A stretch of DNA of 64,000 bases from assembly GCF_010179735.1 (NCBI RefSeq), contig NZ_JAAEEH010000010.1:18648-82647 (forward strand), in the 5' to 3' direction. Position numbers and translations under genes: made by a program. The first letter of the stretch is position 1; the number at the start of each line of letters is the position of its first letter. Positions 1 through 8,635 of this stretch are shown one piece after another. This DNA is from Anaerotalea alkaliphila. GTDB lineage: Bacteria; Bacillota; Clostridia; Lachnospirales; Vallitaleaceae. Under the pieces are notes generated by a model. It worked only from the letters and a program-made list of their open reading frames with translations. It was not told where the DNA came from and ran no database searches.

Positions 1-39
1 CTGCGCTGGATGGAAGAGAGGGAAGAGGAACGGGAATAG
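1..39 (+). CDS. C-terminal end of an unidentified gene (partial)
   Basis: Twelve in-frame codons ending in TAG at 37-39 give a strongly acidic/basic tail (LRWMEEREEERE). A hairpin terminator begins inside its last codons, which supports a genuine gene end. The rest lies left of the window, so the product cannot be named. Confidence 0.6.
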   Translation: MRWMEEREEERE

Positions 40-68
40 CATCCGGCTGCTCTTCCCGTTTTTCTTTT
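29..68 (+). terminator. Rho-independent terminator
   Basis: Arms AACGGGAA (29-36) and TTCCCGTT (53-60) with an inner AGC/GCT pairing, followed by a T-rich tract. It overlaps the end of the partial gene at 1-39. Confidence 0.8.
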
Positions 69-107
69 CCAGGTCCTAGCGGGCTTGTCAGCCAGCGTGA
101 CAAAAAG

Positions 108-137
108 TTGAGGAATCCGGCTGCACTGGTGTACAAT
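108..137 (+). promoter_or_regulatory. Putative sigma-A promoter upstream of the cobalamin-binding remnant
   Basis: TTGAGG (108-113), an 18-bp spacer and TACAAT (132-137). A ribosome-binding-like AAAGGAGG follows at 144-151, very close to the expected transcript start. Confidence 0.4.
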
Positions 138-202
138 GGCGGAAAAGGAGGAAGGCGGAATACTTTGCCGGCCGTTGTACGGACAAGGACCAGCGCTTTT
201 CC

Positions 203-894
203 TTGAGGAACGCATTGGAACAGGCTGGGGAGCTTCCGGGAGGCAGGGACCTGGCAGTGGCCATCCATGACTGGTTTCTGGACAAGGATGGAAGGAACGC
301 TAGAAAAGTGGCCAGGAAGCCTACCGTGTCATTGACAACGCGCAAAGGCAAGGGGTTCCATTGCCGGCAATCTATGAGCAGGTCCTTGCCAGGACCATGC
401 ATGAGGTGGGCGAACTCTGGCACAGGAATATCCTGACGGTGGATAAGGAACATTATGCTACATCGGTCACCCAGACGGTCATGTCTCGTTTTTACGATGA
501 AATCTTCTCCCAGCCCCGCAAGCAGCTGACCCTCCTGTCCTGCTCCGTTGGGAGCGAACTCCATGAGATGGGCGTGCGGATGCTATCCGACCTGTTCGAA
601 TACCAAGGATGGGACACTTACTACATGGGCGCCTCGGTGCCGGATGCGGCCATACTGAATGCCATCCGGGAACGGAAACCTGACCTTGTGGCCCTTTCGG
701 TGACCATGCCCCCTTACCTGCCTGTCTGTGAACAGCTGGTGCGGAATCTCCGGTCCGAATACCCTGAGCTGAAGATTGCAGTCGGCGGGCAGGCGTTCCG
801 CACCACTCAGGCACTATGGGAAAAGTGGCCCATCGACCACTATGCTTCTTCCGCAAGTGCCCTGATCCAGTGGGCGTCCTCCACCTTTGGGTGA
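203..894 (+). pseudogene. Cobalamin (B12)-binding sensor domain protein, frameshifted
   Basis: From 361 the reading frame encodes a methionine-synthase-type cobalamin module: a helical cap (EVGELWHRN) followed by a Rossmann-like domain with the base-off/His-on signature around ELHEMG and a conserved VGGQAF near the C-terminus. Stand-alone proteins of this type act as cobalamin- or light-dependent regulators. The cap starts too late, however. Family-like residues QEAYRVIDNAQRQGVPL are read in frame upstream of 361 but run into a TAG at 301, while the preceding cap helix (FLDKDGRNARKVA) is in the next frame (203 to about 311). One missing base near 305-315 would join them. It may therefore be a recent pseudogene or a sequencing error. 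No clear start codon with a good ribosome binding site is visible for the upstream frame. The next gene follows after 24 bp and is itself truncated. Confidence 0.6.
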
Positions 895-918
895 AATCTG
901 TTTTTTAAGGAGTCTGCC

Positions 919-1515
919 ATGTGCCATACAATTACATCTTTTCTGATCCAATGTGACAGCCAGGGAAGAATCCTGCACCGGTTTTGGTATGAACCGGCAT
1001 ATCTGTTGTCCCCCTATCAGACAAATCTTAGGGACCTATTCGTGGAGGAAGAGCAGATTGTGTTGGAGACAATGCTGTTGGATGCGATAAAAGAGCAGAA
1101 AAAAGTATTTTGGAGACAGCCCCTGCGCCTCCAGGCTTCTGCATCGGAAATTTCCGCCTGTTTCCTGGCATCTGGACAGACGGTCCTAGTCTATGGGGCG
1201 GATTTTTTCGGTCTGGACTCGGCACTCGTCCAGAAGGAATTGGTGGGCAATTTCATGCGGATAGTCAGTCCTCCAAAACCAGGCTCTCCCTCAGAAGGCC
1301 ATCAGATGGTCCGTACCCAGTTCGAGCAGATCCAGAAATTGAACAACGAATTGCTCAATACCCAGCGGCAGCTGAAAAAGGCCAATGCGCAGCTTAACCA
1401 GCTGAATCGCGACCTGAACAGCCGTTTGGTGAAGGATCCTCTAACCGCCAAGGCAAGAATGCTTGCCGGCGCTTTGAACCCAAACCCTATCTGGAAAGGA
1501 ACCGATGACCGATGA
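919..1515 (+). pseudogene. Truncated diguanylate-cyclase-like protein, GGDEF domain lost
   Basis: A 198-residue product with an N-terminal sensory-like region, then a coiled coil (about residues 133-170, rich in Q/L/N) ending in SRLVKDPLT. That junction is the usual entry into a GGDEF domain, where KDPLTGL is followed by about 160 catalytic residues. Here KDPLT is followed by only some 22 unrelated residues and a stop, so the whole cyclase domain is missing. It lies 24 bp after a frameshifted cobalamin-binding gene; the two look like a decayed sensor/cyclase pair. The N-terminal part may still be translated. Its stop overlaps the start of the next gene (ATGA). Confidence 0.55.
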
Positions 1516-2042
1516 AGCCCTTCTCCCAAAACAAGCTGCTGGCCCTTTCAGGCATGGCCGTGTGCCTTTCTCTCCTTAGCCTGCTTCTCTTCCGGGGAAC
1601 CACAAGCCTTCTTTCAGCGGGCGCGATTCCTGTCCTTTTGGCCCTATTCCTGTACCGGCATCCTGTCCGGTCGTTCCTGGCCACAGCGACGGCCCTGCTA
1701 GTCGCCACCGTCTTCTTCTTCACCACCCAGTCCCTGTTTGTCCTGGGTTATGTTTTGCTGGGCAGCCTGCTGCGCCTCTTCCTGTACCGATTCCGTGCCG
1801 GCAATGGGATAAGAGGTGGATTCGCAGCCTATGTGCTCGCTGTGTCAGGTGTGCTATATCTGGCCATCCGGCTGACCGAGTGGGCGTTCCGGGTCCCCCT
1901 GCACCAGATGATGCTGACCATTTCCAATGGACGTTGGCAGGTCTACGGACTGGTCATACTGTTGGAGGGCTTATTGGTGGGTCTGTTTCATAGGGTGCTC
2001 TTGACAAGCATGGCAGCTCGGCTGCACCCGGAGCAAGTCTGA
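1512..2042 (+). CDS. Small polytopic membrane protein of unknown function
   Basis: A 176-residue very hydrophobic protein with about five membrane segments (roughly residues 9-45, 50-65, 70-88, 101-120 and 145-165). The short loops carry arginines, placing them in the cytoplasm. The layout recalls ECF-type or YybS-like integral membrane proteins, but I recognise no defining motif and assign no function. The ATG overlaps the stop of the truncated GGDEF gene (ATGA), which implies translational coupling to that remnant. It is the last gene before a convergent cation-efflux gene. Confidence 0.6.
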   Translation: MKPFSQNKLLALSGMAVCLSLLSLLLFRGTTSLLSAGAIPVLLALFLYRHPVRSFLATATALLVATVFFFTTQSLFVLGYVLLGSLLRLFLYRFRAGNGIRGGFAAYVLAVSGVLYLAIRLTEWAFRVPLHQMMLTISNGRWQVYGLVILLEGLLVGLFHRVLLTSMAARLHPEQV

Positions 2043-2104
2043 GCATCTGCCCTGATGCTGCATGTGCCATTCGGCAAAAATACGCTAAAATCTATAGGTT
2101 TTAC

Positions 2105-2169
2105 AAAAAAAGCAGAAAACACTAAGCAGACTAGCAGTTGTATGCTGATATGCTTAATGTTTTCTGCTT
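2105..2169 (-). terminator. Long AT-rich hairpin terminator of the cation-efflux gene
   Basis: A near-perfect 60-nt stem-loop (2110-2169): arms AAGCAGAAAACA and TGTTTTCTGCTT continue inward through TAAGCA/TGCTTA and AGCA/TGCT. Read on the minus strand it is followed by seven T's (2105-2111), typical of a rho-independent terminator. Confidence 0.75.
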
Positions 2170-2211
2170 AATGTCATTATGTTGCCGGCAATGAGGATTC
2201 CTTTCCCAGCC

Positions 2212-3105
2212 CTAGATCCGTTCCGGATGGAACTGGGCCGGATTCACGTGGACGATCACGTCGTCGATATGGTCGAATTCCATCAGGCGGTGCTTGATGT
2301 CGTCCGCCACCAGGTGGCCCTCGTAGACCGTCATGTTCCCGTCCAGGGAAATCTTGACGATCAACAGGAAGTTCAGCCCCACAGGTTTGGAGACGATGGA
2401 ATCCACATGGTCCACCTTGGGGTCGACCAGGATCGACTCGTAGATTTCCTTCTTCACCTTCTCGTCGATGTTTGTGTCCATCAGCACCTCGTAGGCGCTG
2501 GAAAAGATCTTGACGCCGGTGAAGGCGATCCACAGGGAGATCCCCATGCCCACCACGCCGTCCACCACATAGATTTCGAAGTATCCGGTCACGATGCTCA
2601 GCAGGGTGAACAGGGTGATGAACACGTCGTTGCGGTGGTCCTCGGCGTTGGCCAGGGCCAGGAGGCTGCTGTAGTGGAGGCCCACCTTGTGGGAGTACAG
2701 GAAGAGGAGGATCTTGACCAGGATGGTGCCCAAAGCCACCGCCACCAGTCCATAGGAAAAGAGGAAGGTATCCCGGTTCAGGATGCTGTCCAGGGAGTTG
2801 CGGAGGATGCCGAAGGAGACCAGCAGCAGGGAGAAGCTGATGATCATGGAAAAGACGTACTCCGCCTTGCCGTGGCCGTAGGGGTGGTCCTCGTCGTGGG
2901 GTTTGCCCGCAATCCGGTTCCCGATCAAGGTCATGAGGGAGGAGAACACGTCTCCGGCGCTGTTCAGTCCGTCCCCGATCATGGCCTGGCTTCCGCTGGA
3001 GAGTCCCACCACCAGTTTGGAGACCAGCAGCAGGATGTTCCCCAAGATGCCCAGGACACCCACCCGGTGGATCATTTTGTTCCGTTCTTCTATGTGTTTG
3101 TGCAT
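2212..3105 (-). CDS. Cation diffusion facilitator (CDF) family metal efflux protein
   Basis: A 297-residue CDF protein. Near residues 41-47 (MIGDGLNSAGD) it has the transmembrane aspartates that coordinate divalent metal, and DHPYGHGKAEY follows in the first cytoplasmic loop. A second metal-site pattern, ALANAEDHRND, lies in the fifth helix. The C-terminal ferredoxin-like cytosolic domain ends in HVNP. It should export Zn, Fe, Mn or Co in exchange for protons; the exact metal cannot be read from sequence. The ATG at 3105 is chosen because AAAGGGG precedes it by 7-8 bases; an in-frame ATG at 3123 lacks such a site. It diverges from clpB across 133 bp, with a TATAAT box of its own. Confidence 0.88.
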   Translation of the reverse strand: MHKHIEERNKMIHRVGVLGILGNILLLVSKLVVGLSSGSQAMIGDGLNSAGDVFSSLMTLIGNRIAGKPHDEDHPYGHGKAEYVFSMIISFSLLLVSFGILRNSLDSILNRDTFLFSYGLVAVALGTILVKILLFLYSHKVGLHYSSLLALANAEDHRNDVFITLFTLLSIVTGYFEIYVVDGVVGMGISLWIAFTGVKIFSSAYEVLMDTNIDEKVKKEIYESILVDPKVDHVDSIVSKPVGLNFLLIVKISLDGNMTVYEGHLVADDIKHRLMEFDHIDDVIVHVNPAQFHPERI

Positions 3106-3129
3106 GATTTGCCCCTTTCTCATGGAACC

Positions 3130-3158
3130 ATTATAGACGAAGGCGGCGGAAATATCCA
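3130..3158 (-). promoter_or_regulatory. Promoter of the cation-efflux gene
   Basis: On the minus strand, TGGATA (3158-3153), a 17-bp spacer and a perfect TATAAT (3135-3130), about 25 bp before the chosen ATG. Confidence 0.55.
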
Positions 3159-3171
3159 GCCCAATCGAAAC

Positions 3172-3200
3172 TTGACAAAAACCGCAAATCCAATCAAAAT
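3172..3200 (+). promoter_or_regulatory. Promoter of clpB
   Basis: Perfect TTGACA (3172-3177), a 17-bp spacer and CAAAAT (3195-3200). I see no CIRCE inverted repeat and no convincing CtsR heptad repeat here, so heat-shock control by those repressors is not supported. Confidence 0.6.
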
Positions 3201-3238
3201 GGTAGTTAGAGAATTCCAGATTGAAGGAGGCGAAGATT

Positions 3239-5833
3239 GTGGACCTGAACAAATTGACGCAAAAATCGATGGAAGCGCTCCAGTCCGCCCAAAGCAGCGC
3301 CCGCTCCCAGGGACATCCGGAAATACGGCCGGAACACCTGCTGTATGCCCTCATGATCCAGGAGAACGGCATCATCCCAAAGATACTGGAGAAGATGGGA
3401 AAGAAGCACAAGGCCCTGACCCTGGGGGCCCAGGAACTGGTACGCAAGAACCCCCAAGTCAAGGGAGGGGACGGCCAGTCCCCCGTCATGAACCGGGAGC
3501 TGGAGAAGCTGCTTTCGGAGGCGGAGACGGAGGCGAAGAATTTTGGAGACCAGTACGTCTCGGTGGAGCATCTGTTCCTCTCCTTCTTCTCCCTGCCCCA
3601 GGGGCATGGAATCCGGGAGCTTTTCGACAGGCTGGAGGTCCGGAAGCCGGAACTCCTGGGGGTCTTGAAAGCCATCCGGGGGAACCAGAAGGTGACCACC
3701 GACAATCCGGAAAGCACCTATGACGCACTGGGACAATACGGGCACGACCTGGTGCAGGACGCCATGGACCACAAGCTGGACCCGGTGATCGGCAGGGACG
3801 CCGAAATCCGCCATGCCATCCGGATCCTGTCCCGGAAGACGAAGAACAATCCCGTGCTGATTGGGGAGCCCGGGGTGGGGAAGACGGCCATCGTGGAGGG
3901 GCTTGCCCACCGGATCGTGAACCAGGACGTGCCGGAAGGCCTTAAGAACAAGAGGCTCATCTCCCTGGACATGGGAGCCCTGGTGGCAGGCGCCAAATAC
4001 AGGGGGGAATTCGAGGAGCGGCTGAAGGCCGTGCTGAAGGAAGTGAAGGAGAGCAATGGGGAAATCATCCTCTTCATCGACGAACTCCATACCATCGTGG
4101 GCGCCGGAAAAGCGGAGGGGGCCATGGATGCGGGCAACATGCTCAAGCCCATGCTTGCCAGAGGGGAACTGCACTGCATCGGCGCCACCACCCTGGATGA
4201 ATACCGGAAGCACATCGAGAAGGATCCGGCCCTGGAACGCAGGTTCCAGCCGGTGCTGGTGGAGGAGCCCACGGTGGAGGATACGGTTTCCATCCTGCGG
4301 GGGCTGAAGGAGCGCTACGAAGTCTTCCATGGGGTCCAGATCAAGGACAGCGCCCTGGTGGCATCCGCGGTCCTGTCCCACCGCTACATCACCGACCGCT
4401 TCCTTCCCGACAAGGCCATCGACCTGGTGGACGAGGCCTGCGCCATGATCCGGACGGAAATGGACTCCATGCCCCAGGAGATGGACGAGGTCTCCAGAAA
4501 AATGGTCCAGCTCCAGATCGAGGAGACGGCCCTGCGCAAGGAGAAGGACCCCTTGAGCCTCCAGCGTCTGGAGAAGCTGCAAAGGGAGCTGGCGGACCTC
4601 CAGGAGGAGTACGGCCGGATGCGCACCCAATGGGAAAACGAAAAGCAGTCGGTGGAAGGCGTCCAGAAGCTCAAGGAAAGCATCGAGCAGGTCAACCACC
4701 AGATCGAGAAGGCGGAGCGGGAACTGGACCTGAACAAGGCGGCCGAGCTGAAGTACGGGGAACTGCCTGCGCTGCTGAAGAAGCTGGCGGAGGAGGAGAA
4801 CAGGATCGAGCAGGGGAAGGACGAGAATTCCCTGGTCCGGGAGCAGGTGACGGAGGAGGAGATCGCCGAAATCATCAGTCGCTGGACCGGCATCCCCCTG
4901 AACCGGCTGGTCACCGGGGAGCGGGAAAAGCTGCTCCATCTGGAAGAGGTGCTGAAGCGGAGGGTCATCGGACAGGAAGAGCCCATCCGGCGGGTGGTGG
5001 ATGCCATCCTCCGCTCCCGGGCGGGCATCAAGAACCCCAAGAGCCCCATCGGTTCCTTCCTCTTCCTGGGCCCCACCGGGGTTGGAAAGACGGAGCTGGC
5101 CAAAACGGTGGCGGCAGCCCTTTTCGACTCCGAAGACAACATGATCCGCATCGACATGTCCGAATACATGGAAAAGTTCTCCGTATCCAGACTGATCGGG
5201 GCCCCTCCAGGCTATGTGGGCTACGAGGAAGGGGGGCAGCTCACGGAGGCCGTCCGCAGGAAGCCCTATGCGGTCGTGCTGCTGGATGAGGTGGAAAAGG
5301 CCCATCCGGACGTCTTCAACGTCCTCCTCCAGATCCTGGACGACGGAAGGGTGACGGACAGCCAAGGGAGGACGGTGGACTTCAAGAACACCATCATCAT
5401 CATGACCTCCAACATCGGTGCTCCCCTGCTGCTGGAGGGCATCGGGCCGGACGGGAAGCTGCAGGAGGGGGTGGAAAAGCAAGTGCTGGATTCCCTCCAC
5501 GCCTATTTCCGGCCGGAGTTCCTGAACAGGATCGACGAGGTCGTGGTCTACAGACCCTTAAGCTATGACAACATCCGGGAAATCGTGGGCCTCCAGTTCA
5601 AGGAAATCCAGGAAAGGCTGGCGGACAGGCAGATCGAACTGGTCCTCGGGGAAAGCGCCGCCAAGGAAATCCTGGAACAGGGATACGACCCCCATTATGG
5701 GGCCAGGCCCCTGAAAAGGTATCTCCAGAGGAATGTGGAGACCCTCCTGGCCAAGGAAATCATTGCCGGAAACATCGCCGAAGGAGCAAAGGTCGTCATC
5801 GACTTCGACGGAAGGAACTATGTGCTGGGATGA
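3239..5833 (+). CDS. clpB: ATP-dependent disaggregase ClpB
   Basis: A cytoplasmic Hsp100 chaperone that threads aggregated proteins through a hexameric pore together with DnaK. The 864 residues show the full order: N-terminal Clp repeat domain (1-150), AAA1 with Walker A GEPGVGKT (about 208) and Walker B FIDELH, a long coiled-coil middle domain (about 400-530), AAA2 with Walker A GPTGVGKT (about 611) and pore loop GYVGYEEGG, and a C-terminal D2-small domain. The middle domain and the absence of a ClpP-docking IGF loop separate it from ClpC/ClpA. GTG at 3239 is preferred because AAGGAGG lies 8 bases upstream and it yields the standard (M)DLNKLTQ start; the TTG at 3221 precedes that site. Rubrerythrin follows after 31 bp with no terminator, so both may share a transcript. 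Confidence 0.95.
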   Translation: MDLNKLTQKSMEALQSAQSSARSQGHPEIRPEHLLYALMIQENGIIPKILEKMGKKHKALTLGAQELVRKNPQVKGGDGQSPVMNRELEKLLSEAETEAKNFGDQYVSVEHLFLSFFSLPQGHGIRELFDRLEVRKPELLGVLKAIRGNQKVTTDNPESTYDALGQYGHDLVQDAMDHKLDPVIGRDAEIRHAIRILSRKTKNNPVLIGEPGVGKTAIVEGLAHRIVNQDVPEGLKNKRLISLDMGALVAGAKYRGEFEERLKAVLKEVKESNGEIILFIDELHTIVGAGKAEGAMDAGNMLKPMLARGELHCIGATTLDEYRKHIEKDPALERRFQPVLVEEPTVEDTVSILRGLKERYEVFHGVQIKDSALVASAVLSHRYITDRFLPDKAIDLVDEACAMIRTEMDSMPQEMDEVSRKMVQLQIEETALRKEKDPLSLQRLEKLQRELADLQEEYGRMRTQWENEKQSVEGVQKLKESIEQVNHQIEKAERELDLNKAAELKYGELPALLKKLAEEENRIEQGKDENSLVREQVTEEEIAEIISRWTGIPLNRLVTGEREKLLHLEEVLKRRVIGQEEPIRRVVDAILRSRAGIKNPKSPIGSFLFLGPTGVGKTELAKTVAAALFDSEDNMIRIDMSEYMEKFSVSRLIGAPPGYVGYEEGGQLTEAVRRKPYAVVLLDEVEKAHPDVFNVLLQILDDGRVTDSQGRTVDFKNTIIIMTSNIGAPLLLEGIGPDGKLQEGVEKQVLDSLHAYFRPEFLNRIDEVVVYRPLSYDNIREIVGLQFKEIQERLADRQIELVLGESAAKEILEQGYDPHYGARPLKRYLQRNVETLLAKEIIAGNIAEGAKVVIDFDGRNYVLG

Positions 5834-5864
5834 GCTCCCGCGCATCGGATAAGGAGGGAACACC

Positions 5865-6449
5865 ATGCAACTGAAAGGAACCAGAACCGCAAGCAACCTG
5901 ATGCAGGCCTACCTGGGGGAAGCCCAGGCCATGAACCGCTACACCCTGTACGCCTCGGCGGCCAAGAAGGAAGGCTACGCCCAAATTGCCGAAATCTTCA
6001 CCCAGACAGCGGACCAGGAACGGGCCCATGCAAAAAGGTTCCTCCGCTTCCTTGCCGAGGATCACAACGGGGAAGAAGTGGCCCTGGAAGGCGCCTCCTA
6101 TCCGGTGGCCTTCGGGGACACGCTCTTCAACCTGCGGTCCGCCGCCCAGGGGGAAGGGGAAGAGGGGTTAACCCTGTACCCGGGCTTCGCCGGAGTGGCC
6201 GAGGCGGAAGGGTTCAAGGAAATCGCCTACCTATTCCAACAGGTGGCCGTCATCGAGGAAAGCCATGGGGCCAGGTTTGCGGCGTTGGCCGGGAATCTGG
6301 AGGAAGGCAGGGTGTTCTCCAAGGAACAGCCGGTGGAATGGGTTTGCCGGGTCTGCGGCTACATCTACACCGGAGAAAACGCTCCGGGGCTTTGTCCCGT
6401 TTGCCTCCATCCCCAGGCCCACTTCGAGGTGCAGGCCAGGAACTATTGA
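5865..6449 (+). CDS. rbr: Rubrerythrin
   Basis: A 194-residue non-haem di-iron peroxidase that reduces hydrogen peroxide in anaerobes, taking electrons through its own rubredoxin site. The N-terminal four-helix bundle carries the iron ligands in EAQAMNRY (E about 20), ERAH (about 53-56), EAEGF and EESH. The C-terminal rubredoxin-like domain has two Cys pairs, CRVCGY and CPVC, binding a single iron. Length matches the classical family. AAGGAGG lies 7 bases before the ATG. It sits between clpB and a two-component pair (10 bp gap to the regulator), so the block reads as a stress-related transcript. Confidence 0.95.
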   Translation: MQLKGTRTASNLMQAYLGEAQAMNRYTLYASAAKKEGYAQIAEIFTQTADQERAHAKRFLRFLAEDHNGEEVALEGASYPVAFGDTLFNLRSAAQGEGEEGLTLYPGFAGVAEAEGFKEIAYLFQQVAVIEESHGARFAALAGNLEEGRVFSKEQPVEWVCRVCGYIYTGENAPGLCPVCLHPQAHFEVQARNY

Positions 6450-6459
6450 AAGGAAAACC

Positions 6460-7146
6460 ATGGGCGAGACCATATTGATCGTGGAAGACGAGAAGAAGAT
6501 CGCCAGGTTCCTGGAGCTGGAACTGCAGCATGAGGGATATGGCACACTGGTGGCGGAGGACGGGGAAACAGGACTTGCCCTGGCCTTGGGAGGCCAGGCG
6601 GACCTGGTGGTCCTGGACCTGATGCTTCCCGGAATGGGAGGGCTGGCGGTGCTCCAGGGGATCCGGGCCAGGGACGAACAGTTGCCTGTCATCCTCCTGA
6701 CTGCAAAGGACGATGTGGCGGACAAGGTGAAGGGGCTGGACATGGGAGCCGACGACTACATGACGAAGCCTTTCGCCATGGAAGAATTCCTGGCCCGGAT
6801 CCGCGTGGCCTTGAAACGCAGGAGCCTGGAGAACGCGTCCGCAAAGGCCGGGGGCCTTTCCCACGGCCAGCTGCATCTGGATGAAGGGAAGCGGCAAGCC
6901 AGCTATGGGGGAATACCCATCGAACTGACGAAAAAGGAGTACGAACTCCTGAAATATCTCCTGGAGAACAAGAACATGGCCCTCCCCAGGGAGCGGATCC
7001 TGGAGAAGGTGTGGGGATACGACTACTATGGGGACACCAATGTCATCGACGTGTACGTCCGTTACCTCCGTGCCAAGATAGACCAGAAACTGGGAGTGGA
7101 AATCATACGGACAGTCAGGGGCGTGGGCTATGGAATCTATGACTAG
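6460..7146 (+). CDS. OmpR/PhoB-family response regulator
   Basis: 228 residues. The receiver domain (1-118) has the acidic pocket VEDE, the phospho-acceptor in VVLDLMLPG (about Asp 53), the switch Thr in LLTAKD and Lys in TKPF. A winged-helix DNA-binding domain (about 135-228) ends in RTVRGVGYGIYD. The start at 6460 follows AAAGGAAAA 10 bp after rubrerythrin. It overlaps the partner kinase gene by 17 bases, so the two are translationally coupled. The signal and targets are unknown; position after clpB and rubrerythrin suggests envelope or oxidative stress, which is inference. Confidence 0.92.
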   Translation: MGETILIVEDEKKIARFLELELQHEGYGTLVAEDGETGLALALGGQADLVVLDLMLPGMGGLAVLQGIRARDEQLPVILLTAKDDVADKVKGLDMGADDYMTKPFAMEEFLARIRVALKRRSLENASAKAGGLSHGQLHLDEGKRQASYGGIPIELTKKEYELLKYLLENKNMALPRERILEKVWGYDYYGDTNVIDVYVRYLRAKIDQKLGVEIIRTVRGVGYGIYD

Positions 7147-8635
7147 CGTGCTCCTGCAGATCCTGAAAGGGATCCTGCTGTGGCCCGTAAGGCTGGTGCG
7201 GGATTTTGTGGAGGACTCCATCGCCCTTGTAGGAAGCCTGGGCATGTCCATACGGAAAAAGATCCTTGTGGGATTCCTGTTCAGCTATCTGCTGGTGTCC
7301 CTGGTCTCTGTGGGGCTGTCCTCCTACCTGTTCCTGCACCGGAGCATGGGGGAATCCGGCGATGCATTGAACCAGCGCATCGCCCAGATGCTCCTCTACC
7401 AGAGGGATGGCGACTCCTCCATGGGGGGCCTGGCCGACCAGCTGGAGTATCTGGCTTCGACGGAAGAGGCAGGCATCCAGATCCTATGGGAGGATGAAGC
7501 GGGAACCCCTTTTTCCCTTGCGGCGGGTCTGCTGGAGGACATGCCCTATGAAACGGACGGGTGGGCCCGGTGGGAGGCTTTCCGGCGGGCCGGCGTGCTG
7601 ATGGATCCGGAGACTGTCTATGAATTTCAGGACGGAAAGGACCCCGGACGCCTGGTGGTGCGCCTGGCCTACCCGGTGGAAAGGTTCCTGGAGAATTTCC
7701 TTCACCTTCTATGGAGTCTGGTCCTGGCCCAGGCAACGGCGTTCTTTTTTCTGGCCATCCTTGTTTCGGGGCAGATCCGGAGGATGCTCAAGCCCATCGA
7801 TGACATGACCGACACCGCCCGCAGGATTTCCATCGACAGCATGCAGGAGAGGATTCCCCTGGAAAAGACCAATGCGGAGCTCAAGGACCTGGCCCTTACC
7901 CTGAACGACATGCTGGACAGGCTGGACAAGGAGTACGAGAAGCAGAAACAGTTCGTGTCGGATGTGTCCCACGAGTTGCGTACGCCCATCGCCATCCTCC
8001 ATGGCTATGTGAGCATGTTGGGAAGGTGGGGGAAGCAGGACGAAGAGGTGCTGGAGGAATCCATCGACGCCATGCTGGAGGAGACCAGGAACATGCAAGC
8101 CCTGGTGGAGAACCTGTTGACACTGGTGCGCAGCGACAGCCAGACCCTGGAGTTCCACAAGACGGAGTTCGACCTCCAGGAGCTCCTGGGGGAAGTGGTG
8201 AAGGAAAGCAGGATGCTGGACGTGAAGAACCAGACGATCCTCCATGTGCCTCGCGGACCGGTGCCCGTCCATATGGACGAGGCCATGATCAAACAGACCC
8301 TGCGGGTGTTCCTGGACAATGCGGCCAAGTATACCCAGGAGGGGGGCACCATCCAGGTCGGCATCGACGGGGAGGAGGGGGCCGGCGCCTGCACCCTCTG
8401 GATCCGGGACAACGGGGTCGGCATTCCGGAAAGGGACCTTTCCCGCCTCTTCGACCGGTTCTACCGGTCCGATGAAAGCAGGACGAGACAGACCGGAGGG
8501 CACGGTCTGGGCCTGGCGATCGCCAAGGCGATTGTGGAAGGGCACCAGGGAAGCATCCGGGTGGAGAGCAAGCTAGGGGAAGGCAGCGTTTTCTATCTGG
8601 ACCTGCCCCTGGACCTACGGAAGGAGAACCAATGA
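7130..8635 (+). CDS. Membrane-bound sensor histidine kinase (HAMP, HisKA, HATPase)
   Basis: 501 residues with two membrane helices (about 45-68 and 195-220) bounding an extracytoplasmic sensor region. A HAMP linker follows (IRRMLKPIDDM), then the HisKA box FVSDVSHELRTP with the phospho-His near residue 281. The ATPase domain has an N-box FLDNAAKYT, G1 DNGVGIP, F-box LFDRFYR and G2 GHGLGLAI. It phosphorylates the regulator encoded directly upstream, whose 3' end it overlaps. Its stop overlaps the start of the next gene (ATGA). An ATG at 7139 is an alternative start. Confidence 0.92.
   Translation: MESMTSVLLQILKGILLWPVRLVRDFVEDSIALVGSLGMSIRKKILVGFLFSYLLVSLVSVGLSSYLFLHRSMGESGDALNQRIAQMLLYQRDGDSSMGGLADQLEYLASTEEAGIQILWEDEAGTPFSLAAGLLEDMPYETDGWARWEAFRRAGVLMDPETVYEFQDGKDPGRLVVRLAYPVERFLENFLHLLWSLVLAQATAFFFLAILVSGQIRRMLKPIDDMTDTARRISIDSMQERIPLEKTNAELKDLALTLNDMLDRLDKEYEKQKQFVSDVSHELRTPIAILHGYVSMLGRWGKQDEEVLEESIDAMLEETRNMQALVENLLTLVRSDSQTLEFHKTEFDLQELLGEVVKESRMLDVKNQTILHVPRGPVPVHMDEAMIKQTLRVFLDNAAKYTQEGGTIQVGIDGEEGAGACTLWIRDNGVGIPERDLSRLFDRFYRSDESRTRQTGGHGLGLAIAKAIVEGHQGSIRVESKLGEGSVFYLDLPLDLRKENQ

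Noticed and set aside
2179..3723. A 514-codon plus-strand frame across the cation-efflux gene
   Set aside because: Shadow of the CDF gene and of the start of clpB.
3206..5500. A 764-codon open frame opposite clpB
   Set aside because: Its composition (His, Gln, Leu, Asp) is that of an antisense shadow of a GC-rich gene, and clpB is certain.
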